From assembly GCF_004681185.1 (NCBI RefSeq), contig NZ_SRIF01000002.1:663994-727993 (forward strand): a DNA stretch of 64,000 bases, given 5' to 3'. The stretch comes from Haloarcula amylovorans. Lineage in GTDB: Archaea > Halobacteriota > Halobacteria > Halobacteriales > Haloarculaceae. Of the stretch, positions 24,578-33,046 are shown one piece after another (position 1 is the first letter of the stretch; each line of letters begins with the position of its first letter). Made by a program: the position numbers and the translations under genes. Below the pieces are notes generated by a model. The model did not search any database and was not told where the DNA came from. It saw nothing but the letters and a program-made list of their open reading frames with translations.

Positions 24578-25552
24578 CTAGTACTCCACGAGCGCGTCTC
24601 GCTCCCAGAACTCGCTGCCCTTCTCCAGTTTCGGCACCCACGTCTGCTCGTCCTCGGCGAGGACGGCCACGCGGGACTCCTCGACCTCTTTGAGCACGTC
24701 GTGGGGGAGATACTCGCCGACGGCCTCGGTGAACTCCCGAACCTCGCCGTGTTCGGGCATCGAGTCCCGATCCAATCGCCCGCGCGAGTGGCCGACGTGC
24801 ATGTACGCCTTCATCTCGACGAAGTCGGCGTTCGCTCGGTCGCACATCGCCGCGTACCACTCGGGGTGGTGCATATTGTGGCCGTTGACGAGCGTTGTCC
24901 GGACGACGGTGCGTGTTTCGTCTTTCTCGGCGAGGACATCCAGCGTATCGATTAGCGACTCCCACGCGCCGTCCTCGACGGCCTTGACTGTCGAGTCGAA
25001 CGTCTTGCGGTCGGGAGCGTCGACGGAGACGTACAGCTGGGTCGGGTCGCACTCGGCGAGCATCTCGGGATTGGTGCCGTTCGAGACGAGGAAGGTCGTG
25101 ATGTCTCGCTCGTGGAACTCCTCGATGAGTTCCGGCAGATACGGATACAGCGTCGGTTCGCCGTCCAGCGAGATAGCGACGTGACGCGGTTCCATCGCCT
25201 GATCGAAAACGTCGTCGGGCACCTCGTCGTTGCCGCCGAAGCCCGAAAGCAGGTCCGTCTGGAGTTCCACGGAAGCGTCGACGACGGCCGCCGGGTCGTC
25301 CCACTCGACGTCGCCCAGTTCGTAGGCGTGGCCCGCGTGGTCGCGCCAGCAGAAGACACAGCGCTCGTTGCACTTCACGACGGGCGTCATCTGGATACAC
25401 CGGTGGGACTCGATCCCGTAGAAGATGTACTTGTAGCACTTCCCCTCGCCCCGCATCGCGTTCTTCGTCCAGCCACAGGCCTGTGCGGCCGTGTGGTTCT
25501 GGCTGTGGTAGTCGGGGTCATCTACCTGTTTGGCCCCGTCGGACTCGCTCAT
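24578..25552 (-). CDS. taw1: 4-demethylwyosine synthase (tRNA-Phe wybutosine base, radical SAM)
   Basis: 324 residues. Radical-SAM cluster ligands are Cys61-x3-Cys65-x2-Cys68 (CNERCVFCW), and the three extra N-terminal cysteines of this family, Cys26, Cys39 and Cys52, are present for the second Fe-S cluster. WRDHAGHAYELGDVEWDDP, AISLDGEPTLYPYL and VRTTLVNGHNMHHPEW are archaeal TYW1 motifs. It condenses pyruvate-derived carbons onto N1-methylguanosine-37 of tRNA-Phe to give 4-demethylwyosine. Length is normal. It is followed by a 120-base gap and ribK on the same strand. Confidence 0.95.
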   Translation of the reverse strand: MSESDGAKQVDDPDYHSQNHTAAQACGWTKNAMRGEGKCYKYIFYGIESHRCIQMTPVVKCNERCVFCWRDHAGHAYELGDVEWDDPAAVVDASVELQTDLLSGFGGNDEVPDDVFDQAMEPRHVAISLDGEPTLYPYLPELIEEFHERDITTFLVSNGTNPEMLAECDPTQLYVSVDAPDRKTFDSTVKAVEDGAWESLIDTLDVLAEKDETRTVVRTTLVNGHNMHHPEWYAAMCDRANADFVEMKAYMHVGHSRGRLDRDSMPEHGEVREFTEAVGEYLPHDVLKEVEESRVAVLAEDEQTWVPKLEKGSEFWERDALVEY

Positions 25553-25969
25553 TATCGAGACAGATGGACGCCAAGCCTAAAACATCCTTTCGTCCGCCGC
25601 ATCCCGTCCGTCGAACGGAGAACCGGTGATCGCTCGCTCTGATCGGTTCGGTGCTCTCATGGTGGCGCTGGTGTAGTTATATTCTCACACTATAAGTACA
25701 ATTTCGCATATCTGAATCTCTTATATCGGCTTTAGAAGTAATACTCCCGGATCTGCCCTTATTTTCTATCTCTATTCCCAGCATATGATTGTATTTCCTC
25801 TAAAACATTCCCAAATCCGCCCTTACGGGACTACCAAACCGTTCCTGACTCCATCGGAGTCGCCAGCTCGCGTTGTGGAGTTCCCTCGCAGCGGCAACGT
25901 CCTCGACAGGGCGGGTGACAGCGAGTTCGGGGAGTGCTGCCGCGCCATACTGGTCTCCGTTCGAGTCGT
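25553..25969. other. 417-base gap, AT-rich part and unrecognised frame
   Basis: 25660-25770 is AT-rich, including ATTATATTCTCACACTATAA-like stretches, and may carry the taw1 promoter or degenerate sequence. Within 25800-25970 the minus strand has about 56 codons with GC-rich third bases (string ELHNASWRLRWSQERFGSPVRADLGMF then a stop), with no start of its own. It could be a remnant of a mobile or shuffled gene. I do not recognise it. Confidence 0.3.
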
Positions 25970-26407
25970 TCAGCCGCCCCACTCGCCGCCGACGTCGTCG
26001 GCTATCTGATCGCGCCACGACTCGAAGCGTTCCTCGCAGGGCGGACTGTCCTTGATGTGATCGACGAATCCGACACCGCCGTCGGTCAGTGCCGCACCGC
26101 AGAACGGACAGAAGTCCGGATTCTCCCAGTCCGGCGAGTCCCGCTGTGGATGTGAGTGCGAGCCCATGTATACCGTGTTAGCACCGGTCGGCAAATACTC
26201 TTTCCCGGCCACGACTCGCCCCTCGACAGCGAGGGCCGGGTGGGCGGACGCTTCCAGCGAGTACGTGCCATCCGACTCTCGGACGACGTGCACGTCGCTG
26301 CCGAAGGCAGCGAGCAGTTCTACGTTCGTTCGGACGTGTGCCGTTTCCGACGGAATGCGGACCCGGCCGCCCGCGAGCGCGAGGAACACCAGTAACTGGT
26401 CGGCCAT
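25970..26407 (-). CDS. Small zinc-finger-like protein, unknown function
   Basis: 145 residues. Residues 1-75 form an alpha/beta domain (QLLVFLALAGGRVRIPSE) that I cannot name. The C-terminal part holds FCPFCGAALTDGGVGFVDHIKDSPPCEERF, with Cys-x2-Cys, His and another Cys that could bind one zinc. It resembles other haloarchaeal small Cys/His proteins with a W-x-N-P-D-F-C-P-F-C motif. No genes overlap. Function unknown. Confidence 0.6.
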   Translation of the reverse strand: MADQLLVFLALAGGRVRIPSETAHVRTNVELLAAFGSDVHVVRESDGTYSLEASAHPALAVEGRVVAGKEYLPTGANTVYMGSHSHPQRDSPDWENPDFCPFCGAALTDGGVGFVDHIKDSPPCEERFESWRDQIADDVGGEWGG

Positions 26408-26500
26408 GTGCGGATCGACCGGCGCACCCGTCGCGTAACACGCCGGAACTGCGCGACCGCGTCCTCCGCGAGGCTGTGAGCGTCGGGGCGGTCGTAGTGC

Positions 26501-26923
26501 TCAGTACGGCGGCGATTCGGCTTCGATGACGCCTACGAGGTTGTCGAGTTCGTCGGTGAGCAAGACGAGGACGTCGTCCAGCGTGATGATTCCCGCGACG
26601 GTACCGTCGGCATCCACCACCGGCATCCGCCGGACCGCGTGTTCGTACATCTTTGCCGTCGCTTCGAGAATCCCCGTCTCGGCGTCGACGGTGGTCGGTG
26701 TCTCCGTCATCACGTCTTCGGCAGTTACCGCCGTTGGGTCGCGCCGGGGCTCTAACACCTGCAGCGTGAGGTCGCGGTCGGTGACGATGCCGACCGGTCG
26801 GTCGTCGTCCTCGATGATGACGCTCCCGACCGCTTCCTCTTTCATCACCGTCGCGAGGTTGCCCGCGGACTGCTCTCTGTGCGCTGTCTTGACGCTCGTT
26901 CGCGCCACGTCGCGTATCGGCAT
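26501..26923 (-). CDS. CBS-domain pair protein
   Basis: 140 residues made of two CBS motifs, about 8-65 (VARTSVKTAHREQSAGNLATVMKEEAVGSVII then DDDRPVGIVTDRDLTLQVL) and 75-130 (MTETPTTVDAETGILEATAKMYEHAVRRMPVVDADGTVAGIITLDDVLVLL). Such stand-alone pairs bind adenine nucleotides and sense energy or redox state. There is no fused effector domain, and the neighbours do not point to a target. Length is normal. Confidence 0.9.
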   Translation of the reverse strand: MPIRDVARTSVKTAHREQSAGNLATVMKEEAVGSVIIEDDDRPVGIVTDRDLTLQVLEPRRDPTAVTAEDVMTETPTTVDAETGILEATAKMYEHAVRRMPVVDADGTVAGIITLDDVLVLLTDELDNLVGVIEAESPPY

Positions 26924-27391
26924 CGTTCTTCAGTTGGACTTCGAGGGTCAGCGTACAATAGTATACGCCCACCGACCGGCGTTTCGACGGCAGTACCGCT
27001 CGCGAGAGGACCGCCCCCGAGCCGGCCCCACTCTCGACGGTACCTGTAGTTTAGCCCTGGAGGTGTCCACTCGGCGACAGTCGACCTTACTGCTTCGCAA
27101 CGGTTGCTTACGAAGACATGGCAGTGATATGCGACCGCTCGACCGGCGCGAACACGCTCCGAAGGAACTCCCCTCTTTGCCCGATAAGACATCGATACCG
27201 GCGTGGTTATAACATATGTACCTATGTTACTGTCTCTGTAACCGTGGCGTCGCGACGACGAGCCTGACGTGACGTGCCGACGCAGCCGAGCAGCGGGAAG
27301 ACGCCGTCGGGAGGGTGATTCGGCCAGTGGTAATCAGTTGCTTCCAGCGGTGAACCGCCGGCCGAGCCGAAGTGGGTCCGACACAGCCGTC
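26924..27391. other. 468-base gap with no supported gene
   Basis: No frame here has convincing codon use or family similarity. A TATA-like GGTTATAACATATG at 27203-27216 is followed by nothing coding in the expected position on the plus strand. I see no strong hairpin or RNA gene. It probably holds the promoter of the CBS gene on its left side. Confidence 0.4.
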
Positions 27392-27703
27392 TCACTCGTC
27401 GGTGAGTCGCTGGAGTTCGTAGCGGTACGTCCGCGGGTCTCGCTTCACGACGAGGGTGTAGCTGTCACCGTTCCGTTCGAGCCGGTCGAAGTGCTGGCCG
27501 AGGTTCCCCGGGTTCAGCGAGTCCGTTCCGCCGTCCAGTCCGAAATACAGCGTCGCCATCTGGTGGCGCACGTCGTCGTGCTGTCTGGCCTCCACCGCGA
27601 GGCCGGCTAGGGAGACGACGTACCGCACGAGAACGAACGCGACCGGACCGAGCACCAGCCCGATTCGTTGAAGGGGCGCGTACCGTGTGTCGCGTTCGTT
27701 CAC
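27392..27703 (-). CDS. Small membrane-associated protein, unknown function
   Basis: 103 residues beginning MNERDTRYAPLQRIGLVLGPVAFVLVRYVVSLAGLAVEARQ, with one hydrophobic segment at about 14-36. The remaining 65 residues are polar and include YFGLDGGTDSLNPGNLGQHFDRLERNGDSYTLVVKRDPRTY. I do not recognise the family. The codon bias resembles the neighbours. It is divergent from the SDR gene, with the promoter of the latter near 27830. Confidence 0.55.
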   Translation of the reverse strand: MNERDTRYAPLQRIGLVLGPVAFVLVRYVVSLAGLAVEARQHDDVRHQMATLYFGLDGGTDSLNPGNLGQHFDRLERNGDSYTLVVKRDPRTYRYELQRLTDE

Positions 27704-27827
27704 GTCCCACGTGTTGGCAGGTGGGATACTAAAACGCTGCAGGTCTGTGCCAGATAACGACGTCCGTCGTCAGTCGGCGAGTCGTTCGGGGTGTGCTAGT
27801 TCGCAACTCGGTAGTTTGTCACACGGT

Positions 27828-27836
27828 ATTATATTG
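27828..27836 (+). promoter_or_regulatory. TATA element of the SDR gene
   Basis: ATTATATTG lies 32-40 bases before ATG 27868. With a TSS about 25 bases after the box, the leader would be 8-15 bases, fitting haloarchaeal short leaders. Confidence 0.5.
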
Positions 27837-27867
27837 CTGGCCGCGGCAGTTCTGCGTGGGATTCCCA

Positions 27868-28617
27868 ATGGTCGACAGACTCGCAGACCGGACAGCACTG
27901 ATTACGGGCGCGGCGTCGGGCATCGGCCGGGCGATAGCGATTCGGTTCGCCGAGGAGGGCGCGAACGTCGTCGTCGCGGACGTGCGCGAGGAGCCGCGCG
28001 AGGGTGGACGGCCGACGCACGAGGTCGTCACGGACGCCGAGTTCGTCGAGACCGACGTCTCCGACGTCGAAGCGATGCACGACGCCGTCGAGGAGACGGT
28101 GTCGGCGTTCGGCGGCCTCGACGTACTGGTGAACAACGCCGGGATATTCCCCGGCAGCCATCCGATAGAGGCGGTCGAGGAGGCGGAGTACGACCGCGTC
28201 ATGGACGTCAACCTCAAGAGCGCCTACTTCGGGTGTAAGTTCGCAGCGGACCAGATGCGCGAGCAGGGGGGAGGCGGTGCCATCGTCAACATCTCCTCGA
28301 TCGCGGGGTTGGTGGGCTACGACGACGCCGCGTCCTACTGCGCCTCGAAGGGAGCGGTCGCGAACCTCAGCAGGGAACTCGCGCTCGAACTCGGCCCGGA
28401 CGACATCCGCGTCAACGCTATCAACCCCGGCGTCATCGAGACGGCGATGACAACCCAAGACACGTCGGCTGCTGGCGCGATGGACGAGCAGATTCCGTTA
28501 CACCGAGACGGTCAACCTGCGGATATCGCCGGGGCCGCACTATTCCTCGCGAGCGACGATGCGGCGTACGTCACCGGGCACAATCTCGTCGTCGACGGGG
28601 GATACACCGCGAAGTGA
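27868..28617 (+). CDS. Short-chain dehydrogenase/reductase
   Basis: 249 residues from ATG 27868 (MVDRLADRTALITGAASGIGRAIAIRF). NAD(P)-binding GAASGIG, NNAG-type VLVNNAGIFP, catalytic Ser in IVNISSIAGLVG, YCASK (Tyr and Lys) and the NAINPGVIETAM loop are all present; the C-terminus ends in VTGHNLVVDGGYTAK. Close to 3-oxoacyl-ACP-reductase-like and glucose-dehydrogenase-like SDRs; the substrate is unknown. Asp after strand 2 (VVVADVREE) suggests NAD preference, by general rule for the family. It is not in an obvious operon. Confidence 0.9.
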   Translation: MVDRLADRTALITGAASGIGRAIAIRFAEEGANVVVADVREEPREGGRPTHEVVTDAEFVETDVSDVEAMHDAVEETVSAFGGLDVLVNNAGIFPGSHPIEAVEEAEYDRVMDVNLKSAYFGCKFAADQMREQGGGGAIVNISSIAGLVGYDDAASYCASKGAVANLSRELALELGPDDIRVNAINPGVIETAMTTQDTSAAGAMDEQIPLHRDGQPADIAGAALFLASDDAAYVTGHNLVVDGGYTAK

Positions 28618-28666
28618 CCCCAGTACCCACGCGAACTGCTTTGTGGGTCGAAGCCGAGTTTGGAGT

Positions 28667-29278
28667 ATGGGCAATCAGAGTCTACAGCCTGACGTATCGC
28701 GGCGAGAGTTCTTCCAGGTCGCTGCGGGAGCGGCTGGTGTCACGGGGACTGTGGGCCGGGCCGCGGCGCAAGAAGGCGACGGGGGTGGTGGCGAAACCGT
28801 CACCATCGACATGACCGACGACCTGGTGTTCGACCCAGACGAGCGGACGATCGCGCCGGGGACGACCGTCGTCTGGGAGAACGTCGGGGGGGTCGGCCAC
28901 TCGGTGACCGCTTACGAGGACGAGATTCCGGCGGAGGCCGAGTTCTTCGCCTCGGGCGGGTCGGAGAGCGAAGAGGCCGCACGGGGGGCGTACCCGCAGC
29001 AGGGAGACGTCGCGGGCGGCGAAACCTACGAACACACCTTCGACGTCGAAGGCGAGTACGGATACTTCTGTATCCCCCACGAGACGGTCGGGATGGTCGC
29101 CTCGCTAACCGTGACGACGGAGCCGCAGGGGGGTGGAGACGGCGGCGTTCAAGAGGGACTTCCGAGCGTGCCGGAAGGCTTGATAACTCTCGGCGTCGGT
29201 GCCGCTGCCACCATCTTTGCCGTCTTCGCCTTCGCGTACTTCTTCCTGAAGTACGGCGGGGACTACGGTGAGGGGTGA
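28667..29278 (+). CDS. Halocyanin-like blue copper protein
   Basis: 203 residues from ATG 28667. A Tat signal is at the N-terminus (SRREFFQVAAGAAG, twin Arg at 12-13). The plastocyanin domain (about 43-150) has the type-1 copper ligands His78 (VGHSV), Cys135, His138 (FCIPHE) and Met143. A C-terminal transmembrane segment at about 172-194 then GGDYGEG anchors it. Halocyanins carry electrons between membrane respiratory complexes. There is no lipobox, so the anchor is the C-terminal helix. The neighbours do not show which oxidase it serves. Confidence 0.9.
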   Translation: MGNQSLQPDVSRREFFQVAAGAAGVTGTVGRAAAQEGDGGGGETVTIDMTDDLVFDPDERTIAPGTTVVWENVGGVGHSVTAYEDEIPAEAEFFASGGSESEEAARGAYPQQGDVAGGETYEHTFDVEGEYGYFCIPHETVGMVASLTVTTEPQGGGDGGVQEGLPSVPEGLITLGVGAAATIFAVFAFAYFFLKYGGDYGEG

Positions 29279-29349
29279 GCCATGGCGCGGAGTAAATGAC
29301 TGATATATTATACGAGCGTATTTCCATTCCGGCGACGAACACCTACTCG

Positions 29350-29769
29350 ATGGGTCACTACGACACTATTCTCGTCCCGACGGACGGGAGTGAACGCGCC
29401 GAGGACGCTATCGAAGTCGCCTTCCGACTAGCCGAGGAAGACGAGAGCGTCATCCACACGCTATTTGTCGTCGACACCGGTCTCTACGGCGAACCCGCAC
29501 TCAGCAGCGTCGAGTTGTTCGTAGACGAGTTAGAAGACGAAGGGCGGGACCTGCTGACGGAGTTAGTCGGCCGCGGGGCCGAACGCGGCATCGACGTCGA
29601 ACGGGAGGTACGCCACGGCGACCCGGAAGCGGCCATCGTGGCGTACGCCGACGAGGTCGATGCCGACGTTGTCGTCATGGGGTATCAGGGACAATCGCAC
29701 CGGAAATCGAGGGGGTCGGTCTTAGACGGCGTGCTAGAGCGGACCGACCGACACGTCCTCGTCATCTAA
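29350..29769 (+). CDS. Universal stress protein (UspA family)
   Basis: 139 residues from ATG 29350 (MGHYDTILVPTDGSERAEDAIE). The Usp core DTILVPTDGSERAEDA at the N-terminus and the C-terminal ATP-binding string MGYQGQSHRKSRGSVLDGVLERTDRHVLVI (G-x2-G-x9-G-S-type) are seen. It likely binds ATP and dimerises. A TATA-like TATATTATA at 29303-29311 is about 40 bases upstream, so the leader would be short. No operon partner is apparent. Confidence 0.9.
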   Translation: MGHYDTILVPTDGSERAEDAIEVAFRLAEEDESVIHTLFVVDTGLYGEPALSSVELFVDELEDEGRDLLTELVGRGAERGIDVEREVRHGDPEAAIVAYADEVDADVVVMGYQGQSHRKSRGSVLDGVLERTDRHVLVI

Positions 29770-29920
29770 GGCGACTGGCCGAGTGAGCACGAGCGACGCG
29801 GTAGTAGTCCGGTCCTTCCGACTGGAACCGTCTCACGGCGACCGTCGACGTGACGGTATCGAGTGGCTACGCCGGGATTTCCGGTTATAACTACGGGACC
29901 ACCGTGAGAGAATGTGGTGT

Positions 29921-30682
29921 ATGCCAGCGACGCACTCCTTCGACATCGACACGCCCGCCGGGACAGGGACCGACACGACGCTCGTCGTCGGCCAGGCACA
30001 CCCTGGGATGGCGGGGGTAACTGCGGTCGACTACCTCGTTCGGCACCTCGACGCGACGCAGCTCGGTCACCTCTCGCCCGCGGAGCTCCCCGGAATCGCG
30101 CCCTTCGAAGAAGGGACACCGCGACACCACAGCCGGTTCTACACCCTTGATTCGACCGATTTGACGGTCCTCGTCGAGGAACTGTTCATTCCGGTGACGA
30201 GCGCTCGGCCTTACACCGACGCCCTCATCGAGTGGATAGACGAACAGGCCATCGAAGAGGTCGTCGTCTTGCACGGCGTTCCGTTCCCTCACGGTCCGGA
30301 CGAGCACGAAGTGTTCCACGTCTCGACGCCAGGATTTCACGAGGCCCGACTTGTCGACGTGGAGATCCCACCGCTGAAGGGCGGCTTCCTCGACGGCGTC
30401 GTGGGAGAACTAGTCACGCACAGCCTCGACGAAGCGGGCTCGGAAATCGGTGTGTTCGTCACCCCGACTCATCCGCCGGGACCGGACGTCGACGCCGCGC
30501 TCAAACTCCTCGACGCGCTGACGACGGTGTACGGATTCGAGGTCGACGAGACGGAACTCCGCGAACTGGGCGAGCAGTTCGAGCAGTACTACGAGCAGTT
30601 GGCCAACCGAATGGCCTCGATAGCCGAGGAATCGGACTCTCTCGGCAGCCACGACTACCCAGAGGACCGAATGTATATGTGA
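29921..30682 (+). CDS. PAC2 family protein (proteasome-assembly-chaperone-like)
   Basis: 253 residues; ATG at 29921 (MPATHSFDIDTPAGTG) chosen over 29912. The PAC2 core shows ALIEWIDEQAIEEVVVLHGVPFPHGPDEHEVF, LKGGFLDGVVGELVTHSLDEAG and VFVTPTHPPGPDVDAALKLLDALTTVYGFEVD. In archaea this family is related to eukaryotic proteasome chaperones PAC1/PAC2, but its archaeal role is uncertain. It ends in a coiled helix (about 205-240). It stands alone before an AT-rich gap. Confidence 0.88.
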   Translation: MPATHSFDIDTPAGTGTDTTLVVGQAHPGMAGVTAVDYLVRHLDATQLGHLSPAELPGIAPFEEGTPRHHSRFYTLDSTDLTVLVEELFIPVTSARPYTDALIEWIDEQAIEEVVVLHGVPFPHGPDEHEVFHVSTPGFHEARLVDVEIPPLKGGFLDGVVGELVTHSLDEAGSEIGVFVTPTHPPGPDVDAALKLLDALTTVYGFEVDETELRELGEQFEQYYEQLANRMASIAEESDSLGSHDYPEDRMYM

Positions 30683-30834
30683 ATAGCAGCAGATGAAATC
30701 GCAGTTAGTTACTCTGGATGTAGAATCAGTCTTTTTGTAATTATCTAGGGAACTATATCTATCATTGGGGGTACTAACACAGCCAGACGTGCCAGCTGTG
30801 AGCGATACATCGACGAATTCCGACCAACTAGCGG

Positions 30835-31812
30835 TCAGTCGAGGGCGACCGGCTGTCCGTCGTCACCGCTCTCGTACAGCGCGTCGATGATGCGCATGAT
30901 GTCGACGCTTTCGTCTCGGCCAACTCGGGGCTCCTCGCTGGCCTCGACGCTGTCGGCGAAATGTTCGACTTCGAGACGGTAGTGGTCCGTCGCATCGAAC
31001 GATTCCGTCTCCTCCTCGCCGTCGACGGCGTAGGTCAGTTGCGTCGGATTCTCGACGCCGATGTCGAAGGTCGGTTCCGCACGGAGCCACCCGTCGGTGG
31101 TCTCGACGCGGTAGTACTGCGTCAGTGGCGTCTCGAACCCGGACTGGAGTCGCGCCGTCGCACCGTTTTCGTATTCGAGGACGCCCGTCATCTCCGTCTC
31201 GACGCCGCAGTCGCGCTTGTCGTTCGTCACGCCGTAGGCTCGCTCGGGATTGCCGAGGAACAGTCGTGCCGCGCTGACGGCGTAACAGCCCACGTCCATG
31301 ACGCTGCCACCCGCCAGATCCGGATCAATCCGGATGTCCTCCGCGCCGTCGGGTAGCCGAAACGTGAACGTCGACGTGACGTTGCGAACCTCGCCCAGTT
31401 CGGTCTCGACGATCTCGGCCGCGCGCTCGGTCAACGGGTGGAAGCGATACATGAACCCCTCCATCAGCGTGACGCCGCGGTCGGCGCAGTAGTCGAACAC
31501 CGCACGCGTCTCCTCGGCGTTCTCGGTGAGCGTCTTCTCACAGAGGACGTGCAAGCCCGCGTCGGCGGCCTTTCGAACCCACTCGGCGTGGAGACCGTTC
31601 GGGAGCGGGATGTAGACGGCGTCCAGTCCGTCGTCGTCGAGCAACGCCTCGTAACTGCCGTACGTCTCGGGGATGTCGTGCCGCTCGGCGACCGATTCAG
31701 CCCGACTCACGTCCCGTGAGGCGATCGCTCCGACTTCGTGTTCGCTCGCGACGATGCCCGGGATGACAGATTCGACGCCGATGTTCGCTGTGCTGAGAAC
31801 TCCGAATCGCAT
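30835..31812 (-). CDS. Gfo/Idh/MocA family oxidoreductase
   Basis: 325 residues. The N-terminal Rossmann domain begins MRFGVLSTANIGVESVIPGI; the family EKP-type motif appears as LCEKTLTENAEET, and the C-terminal domain has the GGSVMDVGCYAV and AGFETP-like QSGFETPLTQ regions. It is of the xylose/dihydrodiol dehydrogenase-like branch, acting on a sugar with NADP. ATG 31812 has a TATA-like AGAATAAACC (minus strand GGTTTATTC) about 27 bases upstream, fitting a leaderless start. Its place beside the pentose genes suggests a sugar oxidation role, but the sugar is not known. Confidence 0.82.
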   Translation of the reverse strand: MRFGVLSTANIGVESVIPGIVASEHEVGAIASRDVSRAESVAERHDIPETYGSYEALLDDDGLDAVYIPLPNGLHAEWVRKAADAGLHVLCEKTLTENAEETRAVFDYCADRGVTLMEGFMYRFHPLTERAAEIVETELGEVRNVTSTFTFRLPDGAEDIRIDPDLAGGSVMDVGCYAVSAARLFLGNPERAYGVTNDKRDCGVETEMTGVLEYENGATARLQSGFETPLTQYYRVETTDGWLRAEPTFDIGVENPTQLTYAVDGEEETESFDATDHYRLEVEHFADSVEASEEPRVGRDESVDIMRIIDALYESGDDGQPVALD

Positions 31813-32132
31813 ACCGATGTGGGCGAGTGGCAGTAGAATAAACCTAGTGGTTCGTCACACCCGCTCGCTGTTTCCGCCGTCGACGCTGTCACGAGCCAAT
31901 CTCGACTCACCGTCCGACTGTTTGCCGAATCGCCGTTCAGTAATGGTGAACGAATAGCTAATCCACGTACGTCTGTTATTCGAACGCCGTCGCTGGCACC
32001 GTCCTGTCGGTCGAGCGGAACCCGGCGTGAGCCCTCCTCGAACCGATGAATCGACTATCGTCAGGCTCGAAACAGTAGTCGGTATCTGGAAATATTCGTT
32101 CAGCTATAGTGAATACCAGTTCGTTCGCCGAG
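31813..32132. other. 320-base gap
   Basis: Between two minus-strand genes. The left end carries the promoter of the Gfo/Idh/MocA gene. No gene is supported in the rest, and no notable repeat is seen. Confidence 0.4.
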
Positions 32133-32897
32133 TTACGAGTACGTGAAGTTGAGCTCGATGACGTTCGCGACTTCGAGTACCTTCTGCGGGAGTTCCTCGC
32201 GGAACCGGTCGCCGCGAAAGCGGTTGGTCGGCCCGGCGACGCTGATGGCGCCGATGATACGGTCGCTGTTGTCGAGTACCGGTGCAGCGACACAGCGGAG
32301 GCCATTGAGCCGTTCTTCGTCGTCGAACGCCACGCCGCGTTCGCGGATGGCGTCGAGGGTCTCTTCGAGTTCCGCGCGACTCTCGATGGACTGCTCGGTG
32401 TTCCCGGTCAGCCCGTGCCGGTCGACGATCTCGTCGACGCGTTCCTCGGGGAGATACGCGAGAATGGCCTTGCCAAGCGCCGTCGTGTGGAGTGAGACGC
32501 GCGTGCCGACGTGTGCTTTCACCCGGACCGCCTGTTCGCCGTAGGCCCGATAGAGGTACGACCCGCGGCCGTGTTCTTCGACGAGGATGTTCGCCAGTTC
32601 CCCGGTCTCGTCGGCGAGACGGTCCACTTCGGGTTTCGCTATCTGGAACAGTTTTCGCTCGTGACGCGAGTACGCGCCGAGCTCTAAGAACCGGAGTCCG
32701 ACCCGATAGACGTTGTCGTCCTTGACGATATACTCCTCCTGTTCGAGCGTGCTGAGGTAGTTGTGGACGGTGCTCTTCGGCAAATCGAGGTGACGCGCGA
32801 GGTCGGTCACGCGGGCACCGCCCAGTTCCTTCAGCGCGTTGAGTATCTCGAATGTCGTGCCGACGGACTTGACGGGGTTTTGGGCTGTACTCGGCAT
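32133..32897 (-). CDS. xacR: IclR family regulator (XacR-like)
   Basis: 254 residues from ATG 32897 (MPSTAQNPVKSVGTTFEILNAL); GTG 32903 in frame is an alternative. The N-terminal winged HTH holds RVTDLARHLDLPKSTVHNYLSTLEQEEYIV; the C-terminal effector domain runs from about 75 and contains FDDEERLNGLRCVAAPVLDNSDRIIGAISVAGPTNRF. In Haloferax, XacR is the IclR-type activator of pentose genes, and this gene sits between candidate pentose dehydrogenases. A perfect 10-bp inverted repeat straddles its own promoter, so autoregulation is likely. Confidence 0.82.
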   Translation of the reverse strand: MPSTAQNPVKSVGTTFEILNALKELGGARVTDLARHLDLPKSTVHNYLSTLEQEEYIVKDDNVYRVGLRFLELGAYSRHERKLFQIAKPEVDRLADETGELANILVEEHGRGSYLYRAYGEQAVRVKAHVGTRVSLHTTALGKAILAYLPEERVDEIVDRHGLTGNTEQSIESRAELEETLDAIRERGVAFDDEERLNGLRCVAAPVLDNSDRIIGAISVAGPTNRFRGDRFREELPQKVLEVANVIELNFTYS

Positions 32898-32902
32898 ATC
32901 CA

Positions 32903-32950
32903 CTATCTCGATTCAGACACACAAAACAGTTGTTCATTTTATCGAGATAG
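32903..32950. promoter_or_regulatory. Inverted-repeat operator at the IclR regulator promoter
   Basis: CTATCTCGAT (32903-32912) and its exact reverse complement ATCGAGATAG (32941-32950) are separated by 28 bases. On the minus strand a TATA-like ATAAAAT overlaps the distal half, and the likely TSS falls in the proximal half. IclR proteins bind as dimers of dimers to such sites. Related half-sites occur at xacF and, weaker, xacE. Confidence 0.6.
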
Positions 32951-33046
32951 CTATTCAGCGGAATATACTGTCCGGACAGTCGGTACGACGGACAGAGACG
33001 GCGAGACGGTGAGATGGCAACGAAGCGGTGCCGAGACGACTGATCC

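Noticed and set aside
25800..26018. 72-codon minus-strand frame as a gene
   Set aside because: The end has gene-like codons, but the start overlaps the zinc-finger-like gene in another frame with an arginine run; no family recognised. Kept only as a possible remnant.
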